A stretch of DNA of 64,000 bases from Burkholderia ambifaria (GTDB lineage: Bacteria > Pseudomonadota > Gammaproteobacteria > Burkholderiales > Burkholderiaceae): contig NZ_LKPJ01000006.1 of assembly GCF_001443045.1 (NCBI RefSeq), positions 23,058-87,057 of the forward strand, given 5' to 3'. Shown here piece by piece: positions 36,590 through 46,274 of the stretch. The notes under the pieces are model-generated. The model saw only the letters and a program-made list of their open reading frames with translations. It searched no databases and was not told the origin of the DNA. Numbering within the stretch: the stretch's first letter is position 1; the number at the start of each line of letters is the position of its first letter. The position numbers and the translations under genes were made by a program.

Positions 36590-37441
36590 TCAGCCTTTCG
36601 TCGCCCCAAAGGTCAGCCCCGCGACAAAATGCTTCTGCATCGCGAAGAACATCGCGACCGACGGCAGCGCGGCGAGAATCGACCCGGCCGACACGAGATT
36701 CCACGACGTCGTCCATTGCCCCTTCAGCGCTGCAACACCCGCGGTAATCGGCGCAGCCTCATCGCCTTGCGTGAGGCACAGCGCCCAGAAGTAATCGTTC
36801 CACACGAACGTGAACACGAGAATCGCGAGCGCGGCCAACGCGGGCCGGATCAACGGCAACACGATCCGCCAGAACACCGTCCACTCACCGGCCCCCTCAA
36901 TCCGCGCCGCCTCGATCAACTCAAACGGCAGCTGCTTGATGAAGTTGCGCAGAAACAGCGTGCAGAACCCCGTCTGAAACGCGACGTGAAAAAGAATCAA
37001 CGCCTCGACCGTATTGAACACCCCCAGCCTGAGCGACAGGTCGCGTACGGGAATCATCAACACTTGCACCGGCACGAAGTTCCCCGCGACGAAGGTCCCG
37101 AACAGCGCGGTATTCCCGCGAAACCGGTAAGTCGCGAGCGCGAACCCGGCCATCGCCGCGAGCGCGATCGACCCGAGCACCGACGGCACCGTGATCTGCA
37201 CGCTGTTCCAGAAGTAATGCAGCATCGGCGACGTGGTCAGCGCGTCGCGATAGTTCTCGATCATCGAGAAGTGCCGCGGCCAGCCCCAGTAGTGGCCTTC
37301 GACCAGCTCCTCGGTCGAGCGCACCGACGTGACGAACACGGCGATCATCGGCAGCAGCCAGATCACGAGCGCGACGGGCAGCGACAGCTTGTACAGCCGG
37401 CGCGATACCGGCTTCCAGTGGGCAACGGGTGTCGGAAACAT
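36590..37441 (-). CDS. Carbohydrate ABC transporter permease (MalG-like)
   Basis: The 283-residue inner-membrane protein of the binding-protein-dependent permease family has six predicted helices. The conserved EAA loop reads E-L-I-E-A-A-R-I-E-G-A-G-E-W-T-V-F-W-R-I-V-L-P, where the ATPase docks. N-terminal S-L-P-V-A-L-V-I-W-L-L-P-M and the overall order match the MalG/UgpE class. It works with the permease encoded upstream (22-bp gap), the binding protein and the ATPase of the same operon. It is the last gene before the terminator. Confidence 0.92.
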   Translation of the reverse strand: MFPTPVAHWKPVSRRLYKLSLPVALVIWLLPMIAVFVTSVRSTEELVEGHYWGWPRHFSMIENYRDALTTSPMLHYFWNSVQITVPSVLGSIALAAMAGFALATYRFRGNTALFGTFVAGNFVPVQVLMIPVRDLSLRLGVFNTVEALILFHVAFQTGFCTLFLRNFIKQLPFELIEAARIEGAGEWTVFWRIVLPLIRPALAALAILVFTFVWNDYFWALCLTQGDEAAPITAGVAALKGQWTTSWNLVSAGSILAALPSVAMFFAMQKHFVAGLTFGATKG

Positions 37442-37462
37442 GATCGATGAATCCCCGGTAGG

Positions 37463-38416
37463 TCACTGCTCGTTGCGCAGCATGCGGCGCAACTGGAACA
37501 CGATGTAGACGAGCATGATCGCGAACAGCACGACCGCGATCGACGCGGAATAGCCGAGCCGGTAGTACTTGATCGCCTGGTCGTACATGTAATACGCGAG
37601 CACGGTCGAGCTCTCGAACGGGCCGCCGCCCGTCATCACCGAGATCAGGTCGAAGCTGCGCAGCGCGCCGATCACCGTGACGACGATCGCCATGAACGTG
37701 GTCGGTCGCAGTTGCGGCAGCACGACGTGCCACAGCAGCGCGAAGCCGCGCGCGCCTTCCATCCGCGCCGCTTCGATCTGCTCGGGGTTCACCGACGTGA
37801 GGCCGGTCAGGTACAGGATCATGCAGTACGCGGTTTGCGGCCACAGCGCGGCGAACACGATGCCGAACGTCGCGTAGCGCGCATCGCCGAGCACCGGGAT
37901 TCCGTGTCCGGCGATCAGCGCGAGCAGCCCGAAGGTGGGATCGTAGAACCACGAGAAGATCAGGCCGACGACCACGCCGGACAGCACGAACGGCGCGAAG
38001 AACAGCGACTTCACGAGCCGGATGCCGGTGACGGCCTGGTTCAGGTACAGCGCGAGCGCGAGGCCGAGCGGCGGCGCGAGCATGAACAGCGCGAGCCAGA
38101 TCACGTTGTTGCGCAGCGCGGTATAGAAGGTCGGCGCGTGCAGCAGCTCGGCGTAGTTCGCGAGACCGACGAACGTGCGCTCGGTCATCCCGTCCCAGTT
38201 GCAGAGGCTTAGCCAGAGCGTCGACAGGATCGGCCAGATCACATAGACGGCAACCATCGCGCACGCCGGCGCGAGAAAGAGCCATGCGGCGCGCCGCTGC
38301 CGCCGCACGGCCGGCGACGGGCGGCGCGCGGGCAGTGCGGTGGCGGCGGATGCGCCGCGCGGCGGCGGCGCGGCGCCAGCGCCGGCGGGCGGGGTGGACG
38401 TGATCGGACTGGACAC
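37463..38416 (-). CDS. Carbohydrate ABC transporter permease (MalF/UgpA-like)
   Basis: The 317-residue permease has a Pro/Ala/Arg-rich N-terminal tail of about 45 residues, then six membrane helices. Its EAA loop is Q-I-E-A-A-R-M-E-G-A-R-G-F-A-L-L-W-H-V-V-L-P. The start is GTG at 38416, supported by AGGAGG six bases upstream on the minus strand. It pairs with the MalG-like permease downstream to form the membrane channel. Confidence 0.92.
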   Translation of the reverse strand: MSSPITSTPPAGAGAAPPPRGASAATALPARRPSPAVRRQRRAAWLFLAPACAMVAVYVIWPILSTLWLSLCNWDGMTERTFVGLANYAELLHAPTFYTALRNNVIWLALFMLAPPLGLALALYLNQAVTGIRLVKSLFFAPFVLSGVVVGLIFSWFYDPTFGLLALIAGHGIPVLGDARYATFGIVFAALWPQTAYCMILYLTGLTSVNPEQIEAARMEGARGFALLWHVVLPQLRPTTFMAIVVTVIGALRSFDLISVMTGGGPFESSTVLAYYMYDQAIKYYRLGYSASIAVVLFAIMLVYIVFQLRRMLRNEQ

Positions 38417-38470
38417 GGCAAGCCTCCTGGGTGGACGCGGCGGCCCGAGGCCGCCGCAGAGGTCACGCGG

Positions 38471-39730
38471 TTACTTCTTGTAGATCCGCTTGCGGGTCTG
38501 CTCGAGCTGCGCGAGCACGGCATCGAGCTGCGCGGGATTCGCGACGAACTGCTGCATGCCCTTCATCCCTTCGTCGGCCATTTCCTTCGTCATGTCGCGA
38601 TCGTAGAACTGCGCGACGCCGCCCTTCGTGTCGGCGAGGATCCGGAAGCCGATCCGCGAGACCGGATCGGCCGGCTCCGGCGACTTGCTGTTGGCCGACA
38701 GCGAGCCGAGCCCTTCCGCGAGCTTCGCGCCTATCTCGGGCGTTTCGACGAACGCGAGGAACGTGTGCGCGTCGGCCTTGTTCTTCGCCTTGGTCGGGAT
38801 GTGCAGCGATTCCACCGGGCCGTCCTCGGCGGTCGGCACCTTCGGGTCGATGATCGGGAAGCGGTAATAGCCCATTTCCTGCTTCACGTTCGGCGGAAAG
38901 CCCGCGGCGATGAAGGTGCCCATCAGCATCATCGCGGCCTTGCCCTGGAACAGGAACGGCTGTGCGCCATCGAGATCGTAGGACAGCGCGTTGTCGATGA
39001 AGTAGCCGGCGTCGATCAGCGATTTCCACGTCGTGTAGACCTTCTTCACGCGTGGGTCGGTGTACGGCACGTCGCCGGCCATCAGCTGCTGGTGGAATGC
39101 GTTGCCGTTCAGGCGCAGGTCGAGATAGTCGAACCAGCCGGCGAGCGTCCACGCGTCGCGGCCGCCGACCGCGATCGGCGTGATGCCGGCCGCCTTCAGC
39201 TTCTTGCACGCATCGAGAAACTGGTCCCACGTCTTCGGCTCGTCGGCGATGCCGACCTTGCCGAACAGGTCCTTGCGGTAGAACAGCCCCCACGAGTAAT
39301 AGACGGTCGGCGCCGCGTACTGCTTGCCGTTGTATGACGACGCGTCGCGCGTCGACGCGTACATCGCGCCCCAGCCGTTCTTCGCCCAGTCGCCGCTCAG
39401 GTCCTCGAACAGCCCGCGCTTCGCGTAGTACGCCATCCGCTCGCCCGCGTGCCAGTTCACGACGTCGGGCGCGACGGTCGTGAGCCACGCGGGCAGCTGC
39501 ACCTTGTACGCTTCCTCGTCGACGAAGGTGGGCTTCACGTCGATGTCGGGATGGGCCTTGTGGAACGCCTCGAGCGTCGACTGCCAGACCGCGCGCTGGC
39601 TGGCGCCCTTGAACGCGATGTTGATCGTCAGCGTGCCCGCGTCGGCAGGCGCCGCGGCGCCGAACGAAGCGAACGCGATGGCGGCGGCGGTCGCAAGCCG
39701 GGCGGCGACGCGAAGGGGGCGATGGGTCAT
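38471..39730 (-). CDS. Carbohydrate ABC transporter substrate-binding protein
   Basis: The 419-residue periplasmic solute-binding protein of the MalE/UgpB cluster has a signal peptide ending A-P-A-D-A-G (cut near residue 30). It starts T-L-T-I-N-I-A-F-K-G-A-S-Q. Aromatic residues of the type that stack on sugars are plentiful (W-H-A-G-E-R-M-A-Y-Y, Y-Y-S-W-G-L-F-Y-R-K-D-L-F). The ATG at 39730 has GGAG six bases upstream. With the GH42 enzyme next door the likely ligand is a galactose-containing oligosaccharide, an inference from context. Confidence 0.9.
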   Translation of the reverse strand: MTHRPLRVAARLATAAAIAFASFGAAAPADAGTLTINIAFKGASQRAVWQSTLEAFHKAHPDIDVKPTFVDEEAYKVQLPAWLTTVAPDVVNWHAGERMAYYAKRGLFEDLSGDWAKNGWGAMYASTRDASSYNGKQYAAPTVYYSWGLFYRKDLFGKVGIADEPKTWDQFLDACKKLKAAGITPIAVGGRDAWTLAGWFDYLDLRLNGNAFHQQLMAGDVPYTDPRVKKVYTTWKSLIDAGYFIDNALSYDLDGAQPFLFQGKAAMMLMGTFIAAGFPPNVKQEMGYYRFPIIDPKVPTAEDGPVESLHIPTKAKNKADAHTFLAFVETPEIGAKLAEGLGSLSANSKSPEPADPVSRIGFRILADTKGGVAQFYDRDMTKEMADEGMKGMQQFVANPAQLDAVLAQLEQTRKRIYKK

Positions 39731-39793
39731 GTGTGTCTCCATTCCTGTATGTCGTTGTGCGTGACCGGTGCATCGCGGCACCGGGGGCGGTTG

Positions 39794-41779
39794 CTACGAA
39801 CGGCTTCGATACACGGCGACGCCTTGCGGCTCGACCGGTGCGGCGCCGACCACGAACGCGGACGGCGGCACCCCCTCGATCGTGTGCGGCGTGTCGCGGT
39901 AGTTGAATATGTAGGTGAGGCCGCCGCGTCGGCTTACGCGCACGCCGTCGCCGAGCGGCGACGGTGTCAGGCCCGCCTCGGCCGCGACGTCGGCGAACAG
40001 GCGCGCGGTGGTCGCGTCGTCGAACAGCGCGGCCCAGTAGTGCAGCGCGCCGTGCGACACGCACGCCGGATGGCCGTCGGCGAAGCGCGCGCGCACGACG
40101 CTGCGCGCGTCGTCGTGCAGTTCGACGAGGTCGCGCCAGTGACGCGCGTCGCCGGTGAGCGGCGAGCCGTCGCGCAACGTGCCGTCGATCCGCTCGGCTA
40201 CGTTCGGCCGCAGCGATTCGACGCGCCATACGCGTACCGGCAGGATCGACGCGAGCGGGCCGGGCGGCAGCGCGGGCGGAATCTGCAGGTCGGCGGTCTT
40301 CGAACCGGTGCGCGGGCCGAACACCGCATGCGCGCCCGATGCGGCGAGCCGCGCCGCGAAGTCGTCCGGCACGACCGGCAGCGGCGGCACGACGACGAGC
40401 CGGTAGCCGTCGAGCGGTGCGTGCGCGGAAATGATGTCGACGTCGAGGCCGAGCGAACGCAGCGCCGAGTAGTACTCGAACGCGAAGCGCGGGTAGTGGA
40501 AATCGGCGCCTTGCGGCTGCACTTCGAACAGCCACTTCGCTTCATAGTCGAACACCAGCGCGACGGGTGCGCACACCGCGCCGTTCGCGTCGGGATCGGC
40601 GTCGAGCACGGCCGCGATCTCGCGCGCGACGCGCTGCGCTTCGCGGCCGCCTTCGTCGAGCTTGTCGTCCGGCGTGTGCAGGCCCGCATGCATCTGCTCC
40701 TGCGCGAACGGCGCTTGCCGCCAGCGGAAGTACGACACGCAGCCGGCGCCGTGCGCGAACGCTTCCCAGCTCCACAGGCGCACCATGCCCGGCAGCGGCG
40801 CGGGGTTCCATTGCGCCCAGTTCACGGGCCCCGGCTGCTGCTCCATCACCCAGAACGGCAGCTTCGACATCCCGCGATAGAGATCGTGATTGAACGACGC
40901 GAAATCCGGATGGCCGGTGCGCAGCCAGCGTGCCTTCACGTCGGGCGCGAACCACTGCTCCTCGAGCGCGCCGAGCGGATAGCTGTCCCACGTCGCGACG
41001 TCGAGGTCGCGCGCCACTTCGTAGTGGTCGAACTCGGTGAAGAGCTGCATGAAGTTGTGCGCGACGGGGCGGCCCGGCGAATGCGCGCGGATCACGTCGA
41101 CCTGCATCCGGTGATAGCGCGCGACCTCGTCGGACGCGAAGCGCCGGTAGTCGAGGCGGTGCGACGGATGCGCTTCGGTCACGGTGCCGACCGGCGCGTC
41201 GATCTCGTCGAAATGCCGGTACTCCATGCTCCAGAACACGGTGCCCCATGCGCGGTTCAGCGCGTCGATCGTGCCGTAGCGCGCCTTCAGCCATTCGCGA
41301 AAGCGCACGAGCGCGGCGGGCGAGTAGCTGACGACCGTCTGGTGGCAGCCGAGCTCGTTGTCGGTCTGCCAGTAGCGCACGGCCGGGTGTCGGCCGTAGC
41401 GTTCGGCGACCGCCGTGCAGATGCGGCGCGACGCCTCCAGATAGGTCGGCGACGAGAAGTCGTAGTGGCGGCGCGAACCGAACTTGCGCGGCCGGCCGTC
41501 CGCACCGATCGCGAGGATGTCGGGGTGACGGTCGACCAGCCATTTCGGCGGCGTCGCGGTCGGCGTGCACATCACGATCTCGAGGCCGGCCGTGCCGAGC
41601 ACGTCGACCGCGCGGTCGAGCCAGCCCCAGTCGTATTCGCCCGGCGACGGCTCGATGCGGCTCCACGCGAATTCGGCGATCCGCACCTGCGCGATGCCGA
41701 GCGCCTTCATCCGGCGGGCGTCGTCGGCCCACATCGATTCCGGCCAGTGTTCCGGGTAATAGCAGACTCCGAGGCGCAT
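39794..41779 (-). CDS. GH42 beta-galactosidase
   Basis: The 661-residue enzyme belongs to glycoside hydrolase family 42 and hydrolyses terminal beta-galactosides in the cytoplasm. It begins [13 protein letters not shown]. The acid/base region is [11 protein letters not shown], with the Glu after Asn. The nucleophile region is [13 protein letters not shown] trimerisation domain and a C-terminal beta domain follow. No signal peptide is present, so substrate must be imported, consistent with the ABC genes around it. The upstream frame before 41779 is Arg-rich and unlikely to be coding. Confidence 0.93.
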   Translation of the reverse strand: MRLGVCYYPEHWPESMWADDARRMKALGIAQVRIAEFAWSRIEPSPGEYDWGWLDRAVDVLGTAGLEIVMCTPTATPPKWLVDRHPDILAIGADGRPRKFGSRRHYDFSSPTYLEASRRICTAVAERYGRHPAVRYWQTDNELGCHQTVVSYSPAALVRFREWLKARYGTIDALNRAWGTVFWSMEYRHFDEIDAPVGTVTEAHPSHRLDYRRFASDEVARYHRMQVDVIRAHSPGRPVAHNFMQLFTEFDHYEVARDLDVATWDSYPLGALEEQWFAPDVKARWLRTGHPDFASFNHDLYRGMSKLPFWVMEQQPGPVNWAQWNPAPLPGMVRLWSWEAFAHGAGCVSYFRWRQAPFAQEQMHAGLHTPDDKLDEGGREAQRVAREIAAVLDADPDANGAVCAPVALVFDYEAKWLFEVQPQGADFHYPRFAFEYYSALRSLGLDVDIISAHAPLDGYRLVVVPPLPVVPDDFAARLAASGAHAVFGPRTGSKTADLQIPPALPPGPLASILPVRVWRVESLRPNVAERIDGTLRDGSPLTGDARHWRDLVELHDDARSVVRARFADGHPACVSHGALHYWAALFDDATTARLFADVAAEAGLTPSPLGDGVRVSRRGGLTYIFNYRDTPHTIEGVPPSAFVVGAAPVEPQGVAVYRSRS

Positions 41780-41787
41780 GCCGATCC

Positions 41788-42936
41788 TTATGCGTAGTGG
41801 TGGACGGGAACGTCGGCGCACGCGGGCACCGCGCGGCCGTCTTCGGTGAAGAGATGACAGGCCGCGGCCGGCGCATGCGCGTGCACGCGCTCGCCGCTGC
41901 GCACCGGCGCGTCGCCGGGCACCTTCGCGATCAGCGGCGTGCCGCCGGGCTGGTCGAGGTGCACGTAGGTCTGCTCGCCGAGGCGTTCGACGAGCGCGAT
42001 GTCGCGCGCGAGCGTGGTCGCGTCGTGCGCGGTGCCGAGCGTCAGGTGCTCGGGGCGGATGCCGAGCGTGACGGTCGCGCCTGGCGCGAGCGCGGAGCCG
42101 TCGCGCGGCAGCGTGAAGGTTTCGCCGGACGGCACGAGGGTGACGGTGGTGCGCCGCGCGTCGCAGGCGGCGACGACGGCCGGCAGGAAGTTCATCCGCG
42201 GCGAGCCGATGAAGCCGGCGACGAAGCGGCTGGCGGGATGGTGATAGAGGTCGAGCGGCGCGCCGACCTGCGCGATGCTGCCGTGCCGCGCGGTGTCCGC
42301 GCCGGTGTGCAGCAGCACGATCTTGTCGGCGAGCGTCATCGCTTCGGTCTGGTCGTGCGTCACGTAGACGACGCTCGCGCGTTCGAACTGCCGGTGCAGC
42401 TTCGCGATCTCGATGCGGGTCTGGCCGCGCAGCGCGGCGTCGAGGTTCGACAGCGGTTCGTCAAACAGGAACACGCCCGGCTCGCGCACGATCGCACGGC
42501 CGATCGCGACGCGCTGGCGCTGGCCGCCGGACAGCGCCTTCGGCTTGCGCTCGAGCAGCGTGTCGAGCTGCAGGATCCGCGCGGCGTCGCGCACCTTCCG
42601 GTCGATCTCGGCCTTCGGCACGCGCGCGAGCTTCAGCCCGAACGCCATGTTCTCGTAGACCGTCATGTGCGGAAACAGCGCATAGCTCTGGAACACCATC
42701 GCGACGCCGCGCTCCGCCGCGGGCACGTCGTCGACGCGGCGACCGTCGATCGACAGCTCGCCGTCGCTCAGATCCTCGAGCCCGGCGATCATCCGCAGCA
42801 GGGTCGACTTGCCGCAGCCGGACGGACCGAGGAACACGCAGAACTCGTGCGCGCCGATCTCCAGATCGACGTCGCGAATGACCGGCGCATGCTCGCCATA
42901 GGCTTTCTGCACGCGCCGCATCGAGATGCTCGCCAT
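41788..42936 (-). CDS. Carbohydrate ABC transporter ATPase (UgpC/MalK-like)
   Basis: The 382-residue ATPase has Walker [10 protein letters not shown], signature [10 protein letters not shown], Walker [13 protein letters not shown] and H-loop V-T-H-D-Q. A C-terminal TOBE/OB regulatory domain follows (about 240-382; L-G-I-R-P-E-H-L). The ATG at 42936 is supported by GGAG upstream. It is the first gene of the operon ATPase - GH42 - binding protein - permeases, facing a LacI-type regulator. Confidence 0.93.
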   Translation of the reverse strand: MASISMRRVQKAYGEHAPVIRDVDLEIGAHEFCVFLGPSGCGKSTLLRMIAGLEDLSDGELSIDGRRVDDVPAAERGVAMVFQSYALFPHMTVYENMAFGLKLARVPKAEIDRKVRDAARILQLDTLLERKPKALSGGQRQRVAIGRAIVREPGVFLFDEPLSNLDAALRGQTRIEIAKLHRQFERASVVYVTHDQTEAMTLADKIVLLHTGADTARHGSIAQVGAPLDLYHHPASRFVAGFIGSPRMNFLPAVVAACDARRTTVTLVPSGETFTLPRDGSALAPGATVTLGIRPEHLTLGTAHDATTLARDIALVERLGEQTYVHLDQPGGTPLIAKVPGDAPVRSGERVHAHAPAAACHLFTEDGRAVPACADVPVHHYA

Positions 42937-42974
42937 TGTCTCCACTCCATGTTCTAATGCGCTTTCATTGATGC

Positions 42975-42986
42975 TTAAGCGCTTAA
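42975..42986. promoter_or_regulatory. LacI-family operator palindrome
   Basis: TTAAGCGCTTAA is a perfect 12-bp palindrome with the central CG typical of LacI-family sites. It lies 39 bp before the ATPase start and 136 bp before the divergent LacI-type gene, so repression of the import operon is likely. Confidence 0.7.
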
Positions 42987-43121
42987 TCATCGCGATCAAA
43001 AAAGAGCCGATAGCGATCGCGGCCGAGTCGCGCCCGTTGGGCGGCAGGGTGTGCGGCGATAGTGCGCCGCTTCGGTGAGCGAAGCAAATACTGGATCGGC
43101 GTCTCATATAGTGAGCAAACG

Positions 43122-44144
43122 ATGGCGACACTCGATGAAGTGGCCCGCCGCGCCGGCGTGACGGCCGCGACGGTCTCGAACGTGCTGCGCAACCGCGGCC
43201 GGGTCGGCGAGGCTACCCGTGCGCGGGTGCTCGAAGCCGTGCAGGCGCTCGGGTATCGACCGAATCTCGCGGCGCGGGCACTCGCGGAAGGGCGCGCGCC
43301 GACGGTCGCGCTGATGGTGTCGAGCATCGCGAACCCGTTCTATCCGGAGTTCGCGCTCGCGGTCGAGCGTGCGGTGCGCCGCAACGGGCAGTTCCTGATC
43401 ATCTGCAATACGAACGAAGATCCGTTGCAGGGGCGGGCGTATCTCGACCAGATCGCTGGCACGATTTCCGAGGGCATCCTCGTGACCAACGCGAACCTGC
43501 ACCTGCCGGATCTGGTCGACGTCGCGCGGCGCGGCGTGCCGGTCGTGCTGTGTCTGTGGGAGCGGCCCGATGCGCCGCCCGACGGGTTGCCGTGCGTCGC
43601 GGTGGATTTCCGCGAGGCGGGGCGGATCGCGACGCGGCATCTGGTCGAACTCGGGCATACGACGATCGGCGTGATCGTCGGCGGCTCGGCGAGCGGCGTG
43701 CAGGCGGCGCGCTACGACGGCTTCGTCGACGTGATGCGCGAGGCGGGGCTCGACGCGTCGATCGTCGCGGCGGAACCCGACTCGATCGAAGGCGGCGTGC
43801 GCGCGGCGGGGCGGTTGCTCGACGCGCATCCCGGGCTGACCGCGCTGGTCGCGACCAACGACCTGCCGGCGATCGGCGCGCTGCATGCGGCGGCCGATCG
43901 CGGCCGGCGCGTGCCCGACGACCTGTCGATCGTCGGCATCACCGATATTCATCTGGCGAGCGATACGCGTCCGACGTTGACGACCGTCGCGATCCCGACC
44001 GCCGAGGCCGCGGGGCTCGCGGTCGAACTGCTCAATGCGTTGCGCGAGGCGGGCGAGCAGGTCGACGATGCATTGCGTGTGCGGACGGCGTCGGTGCCGA
44101 GGTTGGTGGTGCGGGGGACGACGGGTAAGGCGCCGAGGGCTTAG
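43122..44144 (+). CDS. LacI-family transcriptional regulator
   Basis: The 340-residue repressor starts with the LacI helix-turn-helix T-L-D-E-V-A-R-R-A-G-V-T-A-A-T-V-S-N-V-L and hinge L-A-A-R-A-L-A-E-G. A periplasmic-binding-protein-like sugar domain follows (from V-A-L-M-V-S-S-I-A-N-P-F-Y-P). ATG at 43122 places the helix-turn-helix right at the N-terminus, as in the family. It is divergent from the beta-galactosidase/ABC operon and probably represses it, with a galactoside or galactose as inducer. Confidence 0.92.
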   Translation: MATLDEVARRAGVTAATVSNVLRNRGRVGEATRARVLEAVQALGYRPNLAARALAEGRAPTVALMVSSIANPFYPEFALAVERAVRRNGQFLIICNTNEDPLQGRAYLDQIAGTISEGILVTNANLHLPDLVDVARRGVPVVLCLWERPDAPPDGLPCVAVDFREAGRIATRHLVELGHTTIGVIVGGSASGVQAARYDGFVDVMREAGLDASIVAAEPDSIEGGVRAAGRLLDAHPGLTALVATNDLPAIGALHAAADRGRRVPDDLSIVGITDIHLASDTRPTLTTVAIPTAEAAGLAVELLNALREAGEQVDDALRVRTASVPRLVVRGTTGKAPRA

Positions 44145-44267
44145 CGCGCGTGGGTGGCCGTGTGGCGCTACACCGGGCGTGACGCGGTTTGCCGGCGCGG
44201 GGGCACGACCCGCCAAGCGACGAACGGCACCGACCACCGGACGGAACAGGAGTCCGACGCGGATCGG

Positions 44268-44333
44268 CTGGCCGCCTCGGTCGCGTTCGACGGGCCGCAT
44301 CACGATACGCGTCGCCGAATCGAGATGCGTGGC
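44268..44333 (-). pseudogene. Decayed duplicate of the GntR gene's 3' end
   Basis: These 66 bases repeat the last codons of the adjacent GntR-family gene. On the minus strand they read A-T-H-L-D-S-A-T-R-I-V-M-R-P-V-E-R, against A-H-L-E-S-A-R-R-I-V-M-R-L-V-E-G-E in the intact gene (44350-44418). Over the 44-base core 36 positions are identical. No other part of a second copy is visible. Confidence 0.6.
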
Positions 44334-44361
44334 AACCGGCGAGGCCGGATTGGCCGCGGCC

Positions 44362-45003
44362 TCACTCGCCTTCGACGAGCCGCATCACGATGCGTCGGGC
44401 GGATTCGAGATGCGCGACCGTCATCGCACGTGCGCCGCGAGCATTGCGTTCGCGGCAGGCTTGCAGGATGGCTTCGTGCTCGACCTGGAACGATGGCGTA
44501 TCCGCGAGCAGCGTCGCCTGCAGCCGCTCGTACCGCTCGACCTGGCTGCGCAATTCCGCGATCGCCTTCAGCAGTCGCTCATTGCCGCAACACGAATACA
44601 GCAGCGCATGGAACTCCCGGTTCAGCTCGCCTTGCCGGCGCGGCACGCTCGATTCGCCGAGCAGCCGGTGCACGAGTTCGGCGCGCGCGAGCGTTTCGTC
44701 GTCGATCCGCTTCACGCTGCGGTAGATCGCGTCGCCTTCGAGCAGCGCGCGCATGTCGTAGATTTCCTGCACGTCGGCCGCGCTCAGCATCCGCACGACC
44801 GCGCCGCGATTGCGGAAGATGTCCAGCAGCCCTTCACGCTCCAGACGCTGGATCGCCTCGCGCATCGGAATCCGGCTGATCCCGAAGTGTTCGGCGAGGT
44901 CGCGCTCGACGAGCCGCTCGCCTGCCTGCAACTCGCCGTTGATGATCATTTCCCGCAGCGATGCGGCCACCGTGTCCGCCGTGGAATCGAGTCTGCCTTC
45001 CAT
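44362..45003 (-). CDS. GntR-family regulator (FCD domain)
   Basis: The 213-residue regulator has an N-terminal winged helix (L-V-E-R-D-L-A-E-H-F-G-I-S-R-I-P-M-R-E-A) and an FCD ligand-binding domain with metal-type residues (E-F-H-A-L-L-Y and A-H-L-E). It is divergent from the OsmC gene, and a TGGTATACCA palindrome lies between them, so it probably controls itself and perhaps OsmC. A fragment of its own 3' end is duplicated just beyond its stop codon. The ligand is unknown. Confidence 0.88.
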   Translation of the reverse strand: MEGRLDSTADTVAASLREMIINGELQAGERLVERDLAEHFGISRIPMREAIQRLEREGLLDIFRNRGAVVRMLSAADVQEIYDMRALLEGDAIYRSVKRIDDETLARAELVHRLLGESSVPRRQGELNREFHALLYSCCGNERLLKAIAELRSQVERYERLQATLLADTPSFQVEHEAILQACRERNARGARAMTVAHLESARRIVMRLVEGE

Positions 45004-45029
45004 GCCCTAGAGTCCTCATTTTGGAATAA

Positions 45030-45039
45030 TGGTATACCA
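45030..45039. promoter_or_regulatory. Palindrome between the GntR and OsmC genes
   Basis: TGGTATACCA is a perfect 10-bp palindrome, 27 bp before the GntR start and 57 bp before the OsmC start. It sits inside a looser inverted repeat GGAAT...ATTCC (45023-45050). It is a likely GntR-family operator. Confidence 0.55.
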
Positions 45040-45095
45040 AACGGCATTCCGGTGCCACAATGGCGGCCTCACATCCGATAGCAGAGGAGAGCGAG

Positions 45096-45572
45096 ATGGC
45101 GCATGGCGAACACAAGTATCGCGTGGCAGTGGAGTGGACCGGCAACCGCGGAACCGGCACGTCGGGCTATCGCGAATATGGCCGCGATCATGTGATCCGC
45201 GCGGGTTCGAAGCCGGACATTCCGGGTTCGTCGGATGCCGCGTTTCGCGGCGACGCCGCGCGCTGGAATCCGGAAGATTTGTTGCTGGCGTCGGCATCGG
45301 CGTGCCACAAGCTCTGGTATCTGCATCTGTGTTCGGATGCGGGCATCCGCGTGCTTGCGTATGTCGACGATGCGGAAGGGACCATGCTCGACAGCGCCGA
45401 AGCGGGCCGCTTCGCGGAAATCGTGCTGCATCCGCACGTGACGATCCGTGCGGGCGACGATCGTGCGCTCGCCGAGCGGCTGCATCACGACGCGCATGCG
45501 AAGTGTTATGTGGCGAATTCGGTGAATTTCCCGATCCGGTGCGAGCCGGTGATCGAGGTCGCGGCCGCGTGA
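45096..45572 (+). CDS. OsmC-family peroxiredoxin-like protein
   Basis: The 158-residue protein of the OsmC/Ohr family probably reduces organic hydroperoxides in the cytoplasm. The peroxidatic-type Cys70 lies in A-S-A-S-A-C-H-K-L-W-Y and the second Cys137 in H-A-K-C-Y-V-A-N-S, the YhfA/OsmC arrangement. ATG at 45096 is preceded by a purine-rich AGAGGAGAG; an in-frame ATG twelve codons earlier is less well placed. It is divergent from a GntR-family gene. Confidence 0.88.
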   Translation: MAHGEHKYRVAVEWTGNRGTGTSGYREYGRDHVIRAGSKPDIPGSSDAAFRGDAARWNPEDLLLASASACHKLWYLHLCSDAGIRVLAYVDDAEGTMLDSAEAGRFAEIVLHPHVTIRAGDDRALAERLHHDAHAKCYVANSVNFPIRCEPVIEVAAA

Positions 45573-45830
45573 CGCGCGCCAGGGAGAAGACGTGCAAATA
45601 ATCAATTGTTATTAGGCAGGGCCCGAGTCAAATTATTGGTTGTATGGGGTGACGCTAGGCCGTCTAGTGCTACCCACTGGTGTTACTTCTGGCTGTCGAT
45701 AGCGGCCTTTTTTGTTGGAAAAGCCGGAGCTGAAAATTAAATAAAGATCGATTATCTAGAAAATCGGCGGTGTGTGAAACTGATAACAATAGTCAGGTGG
45801 CGTTGAGAGTGAGAGGTATTCTGTAGATAA
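45573..45830. other. AT-rich intergenic sequence at the island's left edge
   Basis: Composition changes here from GC-rich to visibly AT-richer. There is a T run at 45709-45714, but no hairpin convincing enough to call a terminator. The segment leads directly into a truncated transposase, so the left junction of the island is probably here. No gene is supported. Confidence 0.45.
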
Positions 45831-46169
45831 ATGGCCGCCGTCGACCGGATCGAGCGTGCGCTGGCCTTGTTCATGGTTGTGGCGTGGCGCGTCACCTATC
45901 TGATGTGCAAAGGCGGAACCTGCCCGGATCTGGATGCCACCTTGTTCTTCGATCCAGATGAAATTCGTGGTGCTCATCTGCTCGCAAAAAAGAAAATGCC
46001 GACCAAGGCGCCCACGGTGAACGAGGTCGTACGGCTGATTGCTCAAATCGGCGGCTTCCTCGGTCGCAAGAGCGACGGCGAGCCCGGCGCCAAAACCATC
46101 TGGCGCAGTCTCGACAAAGTGCTTACCGCTGCTGACACGTTACGTGCGCTACGCGAAGGACTCGACTGA
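45831..46169 (+). pseudogene. IS4-family transposase remnant (C-terminal part)
   Basis: The 112-residue frame matches only the end of IS4-family transposases: R-I-E-R-A-L-A-L-F-M-V-V-A-W-R-V-T-Y-L, C-P-D-L-D-A-T-L-F-F-D-P-D-E-I-R, then V-N-E-V-V-R-L-I-A-Q-I-G-G-F-L-G-R-K and G-E-P-G-A-K-T-I-W. Full-length members exceed 400 residues, so the catalytic core is missing and the element cannot move itself. It marks past insertion beside the AT-rich effector-like genes. Confidence 0.85.
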
Positions 46170-46274
46170 CTTATGCATAACGCTCTGGGTTTGGGTATTC
46201 GGCTTGCAAGAACAGCAGCCCGCGAGTGAAACTCAAATCTAACCTAGATTCTTTGTTCGATTTTTGGAGAGCAC

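Noticed and set aside
46146-46200. An intact terminal inverted repeat of the IS4 element beside the transposase remnant
   Set aside because: The sequence after the stop codon shows only vague likeness to Tn5-type ends and no partner end was found on the left.
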